A stretch of DNA of 64,000 nt from a virus, in IMG/VR virus record IMGVR_UViG_3300034418_010679, positions 1 to 64,000 of that record. One strand, written 5' to 3'. The position numbers were made by a program, and so were the translations under genes. The notes below the pieces were generated by a model. That model saw only the letters and a program-made list of their open reading frames with translations, was not told the origin of the DNA and ran no database searches. Every line of letters starts with the position of its first letter. Within the stretch, counting starts at the first letter, position 1. Of the stretch, positions 30,912 to 40,600 are shown piece by piece.

Positions 30912-33787
30912 TCTCTTGCTCCGATGCTTACGGCGCGAGTCGAGCGTGCTTTACTTGGATTTACTGCTGAACGGGATGGCAAACTAATTCCCTGGAAACC
31001 TATCAACGTTTGCGCCTGTTCCGCAGTTAATAGCTCTGGTGCTTCGCTCAAGAACGCAAATGGCGAAGGCACTGGTAGTGCGTTCACGGAGTTGCTGATA
31101 ATAAAGTGTTCGTTTGTAATGTTGTACTCTGACAAAATAGGAATGCCTGCTTTTAGCACCACTCTTGCAACCACATTTGATTCTGCGGGCAGTTGTGTAA
31201 AGAACTGTTTTGTTAGCGGTGTGTAAACTGGCTCAAACTTTGAGTTGAGACCGGAGACATACTCTAACTGATAACTATTCATCAGTCTTGTAATAAATGA
31301 TGCTGGGCGAAGTTTATACTCTGGCTCTCCAAGTAGTTGAGCAACCTTACCGTGCTTTTGGTCAATCTTGCTAATAACTTTTAGAAATACTGCTGTCTGG
31401 ACAAAAGCGTTGGGGTAAGTTGCTTGGTCTAGATACAATGACTTTGTTGCCTGTTGACCAAGTTGTTCTACCGCTGCTTGTAGGATGGCTTTTAGAGTTT
31501 GCTCAATAACACTTACCTTTTTTGTTATTTTCTTGCCAGCAAGTGGTTGGCGAGAGTTGTCAAGGTCTGATGGGATAAAGTTGTCTTGTGGTGGAAGCGC
31601 TGTCAAGGTTTTTTGTCCCGGCACTTCTATTGTAACACCATCTGCTTCTAAAAGTTTACCCACTAAGTCAGACCGAGTTGTGTAAAAATTGTATGGAGCT
31701 TTGACTTCTAACTCTGCTGCTAACAATGTGTCTGTGTAAAGTTTTTCAAAGTCCTCGACATCTGTCACGAGGTTTATCATTGTGTCGTCGATTTTTACTG
31801 AAACTGGTGCAAATGATAGAACTTCGTCGTCGGCGTAAGCGTTGCTCTCTTCTGTGACTCCGTAAGAGTCGAGAGTTTGACCTTCCAAGTCTACTCTTGA
31901 TGAAAGTGTCTGTGGGTTGACAAAGAAACCACTCTCAGTCGGCTCAGTTTGGTTTATAAAGTCATAAAAGACTCTTGCCTCTCGGTAGGTGTACCCTTTT
32001 TCAAAAACAAAGTTGAAGGTCTTGTAGGGCTCAAAATCTTTTTTCTTAGACTTGTTGCTTGATGTGGCAGATTGGTTTGGAATATTTATTCCTTCTGTCT
32101 CGGCTATCTTCAAGAGGGTTGTTTGTGCTTGGTTGTATAACTCTTGTAATTCTTGGAACTGGTCAAAAGAAACTAACTTTCTGTCTTCGATAGTTATTTG
32201 TTTATTTGGCAACAAAAAGTTATAAACTTTGAATAATGAAGTTCTAAGCTTCCCATATAGTTGATTGTCGTTAGTGTAAAACTCACTATTGATGTAGTCG
32301 TCGGTAAAATATCCTGTTATGGGATTAAAAATTATCAAAGACTTTTTACCCGTTTCAAACGAAGAAACTATACCGTCCAAGGCATATTTTAGTAACCCTA
32401 TTAGCGGCAGAACATAGTCAAATAAAGATTGTAGCGGACTTTTCGCCGTGACAGTTACTCTATAATGAAACTCTCTCGGGTCATAAACATCTGTGAACTT
32501 GTAGCCAACAGTCATGCCACCGTTAAAAGAAAGTCCAGTTAAGGTTGCGGGGTCTGCGAGTTCTTCTATTGTTCCATCGTCAAACACCTTACTCATTTTT
32601 ACACCCTGCAAAACATCTTTGTAAAGTTCTGGATTGTCTAAAAATGCTTGGTAGGATATTAGATTCTTTGATAAGTTTTTTTGACTTAGGAAAAATACCC
32701 CGTTTACCTCTTGACCGTACCCAATAGAAACCACTGGGTCTGAGATTACTTTTTCATTACCAGTATTCTGGGTAAAGGAGTAATATCCGTTATCTCCAAA
32801 TGCTTTTCTAACTAATTCGTTTATACCACCCAAGGTAAACTTATCAAGTGCGAACTGTGGTTTTTGTTCTGCAAGACTTACATCAACTATTTTATCAACA
32901 CCAATATTCTGTGGTTGGAAGTTTTCAACGAGAGGAAGGGAAACATATTGCCTTACGGTGAAAATAAGTTTTTCATTCTCTCGGAACTCAACGTTTGGCA
33001 CTAAAACTGCGTAAAGGTTTTTCAGTTGTGTGTCACCAAAAATAACTTGTAATTTCTGACTGTTTATTATTTTTGGAGCGGGTGGGTTACCGCTAATCTC
33101 TATTTGTTCGCTCGATACCTGTAAAGGCTTTGCAAAAGTAAATATTTGATCTTCTGTTGGATCTAACCCAACATAGTTGTTATCATTTAGTGCTGCTAGT
33201 ATTCTATCAGCAAGTGTCACTATTTGTTTTACCTGTGATGGAGTAGGAGATGTTTGTTCTGTCGTTGTTTCAGTCTCTATTACGCCTGGGGCGGGTTCTT
33301 CTTCTACTGTTTGGTTAACAGCGGCGGTTGGTGTCGATGCCATTTTGAAGATGCATTTGTTTAGTTGCTGAACTGCCTGCTTCGCTGGTTCTGGTGCGTC
33401 AGCAGGAGTAGCGTCAATAAACTTTTTTACTTCTTGTGTTGTTGGCGTCTGAGTTCCGTTGTAAAGATAAAAGCCAACCTGCTCTGCAACTGCCACCAAC
33501 TCTTTTATAAGCTCGTAGCGGTCTGGGTCATTTGTTACTAAAACTTTTACATTGTAAAGGTCTGGCTGACCGCTTGTTGCATCGAGAATATCACGGAGAG
33601 AAAAACTGTCTAAAAAGTTTTCTACTTCAATAAGGTTTGTGTGACTAATGGTTAGTTCAAACTCTTCATCAGCGGCAGTGGAAAAGCTGCCAGCAGCGAC
33701 GGGTGCATCAGTTGCTGCGCCCTCTGTCAACTGTCTAACTGAAATACCATCAATACTTATTTCTGGAAGAATATCGTTGCAACTCAT
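30908..33787 (-). CDS. Large baseplate-region structural protein
   Basis: 959 aa, no family recognised. Begins MSCNDILPEISIDGISVRQL with an acidic alanine-rich stretch. A proline/threonine/glutamate linker (about 155-185) separates an N-terminal domain from the rest. A hydrophobic segment near residue 455 (LQSLFDYVLPLIGLLKYALD) is either a buried helix or membrane-active. Near the C-terminus are Q- and L-rich helices. The ATGA overlaps at both ends tie it to its neighbours. It may be a wedge component like the large gp7 or gp10 of T4, but no motif decides this. Confidence 0.5.
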   Translation of the reverse strand: MSCNDILPEISIDGISVRQLTEGAATDAPVAAGSFSTAADEEFELTISHTNLIEVENFLDSFSLRDILDATSGQPDLYNVKVLVTNDPDRYELIKELVAVAEQVGFYLYNGTQTPTTQEVKKFIDATPADAPEPAKQAVQQLNKCIFKMASTPTAAVNQTVEEEPAPGVIETETTTEQTSPTPSQVKQIVTLADRILAALNDNNYVGLDPTEDQIFTFAKPLQVSSEQIEISGNPPAPKIINSQKLQVIFGDTQLKNLYAVLVPNVEFRENEKLIFTVRQYVSLPLVENFQPQNIGVDKIVDVSLAEQKPQFALDKFTLGGINELVRKAFGDNGYYSFTQNTGNEKVISDPVVSIGYGQEVNGVFFLSQKNLSKNLISYQAFLDNPELYKDVLQGVKMSKVFDDGTIEELADPATLTGLSFNGGMTVGYKFTDVYDPREFHYRVTVTAKSPLQSLFDYVLPLIGLLKYALDGIVSSFETGKKSLIIFNPITGYFTDDYINSEFYTNDNQLYGKLRTSLFKVYNFLLPNKQITIEDRKLVSFDQFQELQELYNQAQTTLLKIAETEGINIPNQSATSSNKSKKKDFEPYKTFNFVFEKGYTYREARVFYDFINQTEPTESGFFVNPQTLSSRVDLEGQTLDSYGVTEESNAYADDEVLSFAPVSVKIDDTMINLVTDVEDFEKLYTDTLLAAELEVKAPYNFYTTRSDLVGKLLEADGVTIEVPGQKTLTALPPQDNFIPSDLDNSRQPLAGKKITKKVSVIEQTLKAILQAAVEQLGQQATKSLYLDQATYPNAFVQTAVFLKVISKIDQKHGKVAQLLGEPEYKLRPASFITRLMNSYQLEYVSGLNSKFEPVYTPLTKQFFTQLPAESNVVARVVLKAGIPILSEYNITNEHFIISNSVNALPVPSPFAFLSEAPELLTAEQAQTLIGFQGISLPSRSAVNPSKARSTRAVSIGARE

Positions 33788-34632
33788 TTGTCTTCACATA
33801 CCACCTTTGATTTTGCGTTTGGTGCTCTTGTAGTAAGTAGTTCTGCTGAGAATAGTGACTCGGCGCTTTGGTCAAGAAACACTTCAAGGTTTTCGGTTAG
33901 TAGGTTGTCTACGTCTTCTCTAATAATTTCTACTTTTAGTTGCCTCTCGGTTATTTCTTGCGGGGTTTTGGGACTTGTGTCCTCCAAGATAAACAACTTT
34001 GGCTGAGATAGTGAAGTGGTAGAGCCTGTCATTTCATAAACTTCAATCTCAAAGTCCTCAGTAAAGTTGGTGAACTGTGTGTTCTCTTCTTTAAGTATAA
34101 AAAAGAGAGGATCTTCCGCTACATAAACCGTGTCTTCTGATGTGCTGTAAAAGTATCTGTAAGAGCAGGTTATGTTTAGTTGAGGAATGGTCATCGCAGC
34201 GTTGTCTACAACCTGTGCAGAACTGGTGAATAGACCATTGATGTTGTTTGATAGAATCTCTAAGTCGAAGTATGGGGCTTGTTGAACTTGTGAGTTGTAT
34301 GAGCCGAGAGGGGTCAAGTAAGGAGACTCGTTTAGGTAAATATCTTTTTTGATATTTTGAAAGTTTTGTTTACTCGACTTGAAGTTGGCTTGACCCTTTT
34401 CAACTGCTTCCTTAAACCTTGCATTTGTTTTTGGGTATTGCGTCTCGTCAAGAATACGGTCTTGGATAAGATTTTGTGTTTCTTCTCCATCGGCATAACC
34501 AATATCGTAAAGAACATCATCATCGTAAAAAGCGTAGTATTTTGGCTTGAAACGACCAAGTGATAAAAGCCTGCGACCCTCGGAGGTTAGTTGAACGTCA
34601 AAGACTTCTTCTTTTTTGTTAGAAAATGTCAT
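33784..34632 (-). CDS. Baseplate-region structural protein
   Basis: 282 aa. The N-terminus VFDVQLTSEGRRLLSLGRFK then PKYYAFYDDDVLYD matches in pattern the start of the 324-aa gene at 27370 (L-T-x-x-G-R-x-x-L-S-x-G, then F/Y-A-x-x-D-D), a motif of T4-like tail proteins. The remainder has several beta strands (LNITCSYRYFYSTSEDTVYV) and a charged C-terminus. It starts in a TAATG junction after the giant 2666-aa gene and overlaps the next gene as ATGA. Confidence 0.55.
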   Translation of the reverse strand: MTFSNKKEEVFDVQLTSEGRRLLSLGRFKPKYYAFYDDDVLYDIGYADGEETQNLIQDRILDETQYPKTNARFKEAVEKGQANFKSSKQNFQNIKKDIYLNESPYLTPLGSYNSQVQQAPYFDLEILSNNINGLFTSSAQVVDNAAMTIPQLNITCSYRYFYSTSEDTVYVAEDPLFFILKEENTQFTNFTEDFEIEVYEMTGSTTSLSQPKLFILEDTSPKTPQEITERQLKVEIIREDVDNLLTENLEVFLDQSAESLFSAELLTTRAPNAKSKVVCEDK

Positions 34633-37600
34633 TATTCGTTACCTCCACCTATTAGGTTTGTTAAGGCTTGCAGGGTAGCATTGTTAGATAGTGTTCCAGC
34701 ATCTACTGCTGCGCCCAATGCTCCTGCTTGTGCGGTGTCCTCTTCAACTGTTTGGTTAACGAATGCTGGTGGCTCATCTGGTGTTGTTGGAGCAATAGTT
34801 GCTATCTTTTCTGATAGTTCTATCTGTGAGTCCACCTTAGCCAACTCAATGAGTGAGCAGAAGTCGTAAGGGTAGTTGTAAGAGTAAGCCAAACGCTTTT
34901 TGCCAAAGTCATCGAAGAATGGTAGTTCAGTCTGTACGCCAAAGGGTTTGAAGTCAAACTGCAAGTTGTCATCTTCAACAGCCTTTGTGATGCGTGAGTA
35001 TTGGAACTCACCACGCTTTTTCACCTTGAACACGAAGAACTTCAAGTCGTCAAAGTCAAGTTCGTTGAGTGCTTTTACGTCGTCCTCAAACACAGGCTCT
35101 TTACCAGAGGCGAGAAGCGACTGAATGTTAGCATTAATGATGTCAACTGGTGTTCCATCTTCTGCTGTAAGAGAATCAAAACCTGTGCCAAGGTCAATAA
35201 CAGCCTCTTGCTCAACCGCTGTTAGACCAGCGTCTGGTAACACACCTTGCCAAATGTTGGCGAGGTCTTGTTGAGATAGTGTGCGAGAGAACTCAAACAC
35301 GTACATAACTGGCTTTCTAACATTTGACTGAATGTTGGCTTCTGTTAAGTCTGGTGGCGAGAATGTAACCCAATCCAAGAAAGGTGGAAAAACATATTCT
35401 TTCATTAGTCTTGCTTGACGAACCAGTTGGTCATCAGCGGAAGAAACAGACTTTCTATTTGCCTTCTTCAAAGTTTTTCTAACTGCATCGTTAGTTAATT
35501 CAAAGAAGCGAATAGGTTGGTCTTTTGTGTTGTCAACATAGTATGGAAGAACAACCAAGCCTTCTTTTAGGTCTCGCGATGTTGCAAGGCGACCAATGGC
35601 TTTCTTTTCTTTGGCGATTCCGAGAGCATCTGCGAGTGAGGCTGAAGAAAAGCCTCGACTAGAAACTTTTGTAAAACCATCGCTAATTTCAGCAAAGACG
35701 CCCACGCTACTGTAATCTGGAATTGTTCCATTTTGGTGCCACATACCCCTTGGGGCAGTTGTTTCACCAAACTGAGGACGGTTGATATCAACTTCTTTAA
35801 AGTTTAATATTGGGCATTCATATTTACTGTGGATAACGAGTTTCTTTCTTGGAGTATCAAATGATTCAAAGTCAACAACATCTCCATCCTCATTGAACTT
35901 GATTTTCTTTTCCTCTACAACGGCATCTACAATAAAACTTGAACTAATTTGCATGTCATCATCAAGCTGATTCAATGTAACAGAGGAAAGCGACTCAGCC
36001 ACAAATTCTGGATCTCTTAATAAAACGCTGTATGGATTCTCAGAGGCTCTAAGATAAGAAATTTGCATCTTTGACACAACTTCTTCTAAAGTGTGTTGCT
36101 CCTGAGTAGGTGTAAAAGTGTAACGGGCGCGGGCAAAGCCATTGTAATATGGTGGAGTAAAAGAGGAAAACTTTCTAGCCTCAACGTGACCCTCAGAGGC
36201 TGTTGCAAACGCATTTGAAGCGAAGCCAAAAGCATCTGCCCTGTCATACATAATACAATTTTTTGTTGGTTCCAGTATGGATGTGGTATCAAGAAACACA
36301 TCTTTAAATGGAGTAGAGCCTGTTATTTTTGGCAGTTGTTTTTTGATCTTAGTTGTAAATTCTTCAATAGAAGATATATCGGCGTTTGTTAATGTAAAAT
36401 CCATTTGATAAGTTTTCGTTGTATCAAATGCAAATGTGTCCTTTGCTTCTCCTTCAAACGAAACAAGACCTCGCTTCAAAAAGAAATTGACAGTCTCTGC
36501 AAAATAGTTGTTTGCAAAAAGTGTGTAGTTTATTTTTGGTTTTGAGCCCACTGTGGTAAATGACCCCGTGGACGCTGCAAGGTGGTTGGCATCAAATTGT
36601 ATATATTTTTCCTTGTAATTGCTGTAAGGGTCAAGCATTGCTTCAAATGGAACTCTTCTAACCAAGCCGCCGCCGCGAGTATTATTGTCAACGTTTGATG
36701 GTGTATCAAAGAAGCGATAATCTAGACCTAAGTATTTGTTTATAAATGGATAAGATGCAGAATATGGAGTAGGATACTGCAAACCAGCCTCAAACCACCA
36801 GAAAGAAGCTGTTGATATCCACTCATTTGTTATAGCATCCCCATAATATGTACTAGAGCCGGTATGAGCAGATGTAAATATTCTTACAACCTCGGCAGAT
36901 GTGCCACCAAGAAGAGTACCAGTATATTCATACATTGGGTAATCAACGGCTAAACCAGACTTAATAGTGTTAAACAAAATACCGGGAGTCACATAGGGCT
37001 CAAAGAAAAATTGTTTTGGATTTTTAAAGCCCAATCCATCGTCGTCAAAATTCTCAAGAGAATCCACATAACTTTGGCTTAGTTCTTGTGCAAGTTGAAC
37101 TGTGCGCTGTTGTGGGTAAAAGCCCTCGTATGGTAGAAGCTTCAATAGAGCTTTTGCTTTTAGTCCGAACTTCTTTACGCCAAGGCTTGTCTCAGTTTTT
37201 AGACCTGCAACGACTTCTGATAGTTCTGCCGAGGAATAGCGGTTTACCGAGAAATCTGAAGTTCCAGTTAAAGATAAGAAGCCTGACAGTTGTGCTGCAA
37301 AGTCAAATCCATTTGATAGATAAGTATCGATGTGGTCTGTAATCTTAAATTCCGCAACAATAGAGTGGTCTTTACCTCTTCTTCTCAACTCTTCAGCATA
37401 GTTGTCGTAAGAGTTGTAGAATGGGTTTCTACCAGATTGTGAGCCCACTTCCCACAAAGCTTCGCCAGTGTTAAGAATGCCACCTGTAACTGATGTATTT
37501 ATCACAGAGGGTAGTGGTGAACCGGCGGATTCTGTAATAAATTCAATCGTTCTTCTTGAGTACAGAGGACCATATTTCAGCAAAGAACCGGCGCTGGCGT

Positions 37601-40600
37601 CGGGAAAAAGGTGAAAAGTGGTATATGAATTTTGTAAAATACCTGAACCGGATGGGTTGTTTGGACCATATTTGAAACCAGTGCTTGGATCTTTAGAATC
37701 TCCCTCTGGTTTTGTTATTAGGAAGTCATCTCTGGCATCCATTGACCAGCGAGACTGATATGGTGTGCCAGATTTACCAGCAAATGAACTAAAGGAAAAA
37801 CCAAATACATTTGTGGATAGCACTTGTTGTCTGTCTGTTCGACTATTTCTCCACCATTTGTTATCAAAAACATCTCTTGCTCTTGTTAGCTGCAAGAACT
37901 GGTTATCTTTCAGTGGGTAAATACTTGTACGGAGAGCAATGGTGTCAACAAAAATTTGTGGTTCTGTGTTCTCGGCTGCAAGAACCCTGTCTAAGAAGGT
38001 TGTCTTGTTATCAAGACCATTCTCAAAGTTGGCTTGATTTTCTTGAAGTGCTGGCTGGGTAAAGCCCATTTTCTCATTTTCATAAGAAGTTTTCAAGTCA
38101 AAGTCTGCTGCCAGGAGCTTGATGTAAAGTGGGTCAGTTGTACTTACAGGCGTCTGCGTGACATTGTTTAGATGATTTATCAATAAAGTTTCACCGCGAA
38201 TAACTAACTTGCTTGACGTTAAGAAAGAAATAATATTTGAGTTTCTATGTGCTCGGACGATTGGGTGAGAATCCTTGCGATAGGCTCTCCAAGATGCGTA
38301 ACCATATGGTCCGTTTCTTCTTGAGTTTAACGTGCTGATAAGTTGTTGAGCGCCTATGAGTGGATCTGAGCCCACGGTTCTAGCATATCCGTCCAAGTCA
38401 TATGCACCTATACCAAGTGATAATGGATAACCAAGGGTATTTTGTGAAGCTGAAACTGGATCTAATAACCAAAAGTTCAGCGGTACAAATGGGTCTCCCA
38501 AGAAAGTCGAATCGGATTCTAAAGGAGCGGAGAATTCGTCATAACCGTATATCAACGTTTCCTGTCCGACTGAAATGTCTGCGCCCTGATTACTGGCAGA
38601 TAGAAATGTTATCTGTTCATTTGGAGAATATACGCTTTGAGTTTGATATCTTCTTATGTCCGCGCTTTGGTATGACTCTGTAATCCAAGCATAAGCCAAG
38701 TCAGTGGCGGGAATCTGAGTTTGAACATAGTAGTTGTCAAATACTTTTTTGTCTACAATGTTTGCGCCTGAATATTGTTTTCGTGTGTAACCATTGCGAG
38801 CAGTTTTGTGGAAAGATGCTGTAGTTGTTGAACCAGATTGGTATCCACCAAATGCAGATGGAATAATCAATAGTTCTTCAAGGGCGTCTCTTACGACCGT
38901 GTTACGATAGTTTATGTTGTTGTAGACGGACAGTTCTCTAGCGGCTGTGTCTAAGCCTCCACCCATTGTTTCGGGACCGCCAGGAGCATTGAATAAACTC
39001 CTAAACACAGTTTTATATTTGTTTCTCTCGGGCAAAGCGTAGTCGAATGTACTTGTTACAAAGCGTGACTGTGCAACACCAGGGTTACCTTCGATGGCAA
39101 GATATTTGCCATTAAATGCGCCTTTTTGACCAACGGCTTGAACAACTTCATAGTCTTCACGGAAGTTTCCAACTGTTGATGAAGCAAAGTTTTTTGGTGC
39201 TACACTGCCTTCTCTGCGGCTGTCGTCGGAACTAGTAACAGTTTGTACATTGACAATAGAAACGGGCGTTATATTGCCACTCAGGGGCTGCTCGGCACCT
39301 ATTTGGTATACACTCACATAATTAGGAGTCTTTGCAGATGAGGATGCAAAGTTAAAGGAACCTTGGGCGAGGTCACGTCGGTCATCTAGAAGATTGAGCC
39401 TAGTTGCAATATTTTGTGTGCTAAAAATAGAACCAATAGAAGCTGATGGGTCGGGAGTTTTGAACTCCAAGGTTGGGTACTTCAATGGGTACTTGTTTCT
39501 TTCCAGAACGTGACTCTCAACAAGGTTTGGAGAATCTGACGCAATGTTTGTTGTTGCTGGAATAAGGTTGTCGATAATAGTGTCAACAACTGTGTCTAGC
39601 CATTTGAAGTATTTTGTAAACTTTTCTAGTTTTGGGTTGTTCTCGACCGATTCAAAGTAAAGTCTGCGAAGGTGGTCGAGGTCTTTGTAGTCAACTCTGT
39701 AACGGTTGACAGGGTTACCAATGAGGTAGTTAAAGTCTGTGATACCAGCAAATGCTTTTAGCATATCACCGGACACAGCGTCGTACATGCTCTTGCCAAT
39801 GATAACAGAGTCTCTTGCTGCTGCTTCGTTTGGTTGGAATATTATTGTGGACTCGCCATCAGAGTTCACAACATTTATTGCGGTTGACTCTTCTGGGTTT
39901 GTTAGTCTAACTTTTGAGATAAACTCGTTCTCAAATACTTTTATATCGGTTGGGAACTCGTAGCCAAAGCCTGTGTAAGTTTTTGCTACTGCTGGACCGT
40001 AGTTGCCGAATGCATCAGCGTAGTCAATAGAAGCAGAGGTTGTGTCTACTACCGAGAACTGACCTGCGGCATCTGGTGATGATACAAGTTCAAAGTCCCA
40101 TTCAAAAAGCTTTGTTAGATATTGTGGAACAAATGTTGTATCATCGCCATTTTTTCTGTTTGCGTTCTCAAAAGGACGAATACGACCTTCGCTGTTCTTG
40201 TATTTGGCATGGAGGTAAACTTCGTCTTCTTCAAGTGAGTCGCCGTAGAACTTGCAGTTGCCAATACGAGCATAGCTTCTGTGGAGAATAGAGCCAGTAA
40301 AGTTTGTTCTCTCTGCGCCAACGAAAACACGCTTGCTTTCAGTAGACATGCTATCACCATCAGCAGCAGAAATAGAGGCTGTGATGTTAAAGGAGTTAAC
40401 TGTAAAGCCAGACTCTACTTGGTATCCTATTAATCTTGCAACATAATCTTGGTTTGTTGTTGATGCAACATTTCTTGGGTCGCCATCTGGCTCAACTACA
40501 ATAGCCAAGTTCCAGTTGGTGGAATCAAAAATATCGTATGTGTCAGACTCTACCGCTGTGAAGTGCCCGTTAGATGATGAAAGAACGAACTTACCCTGTC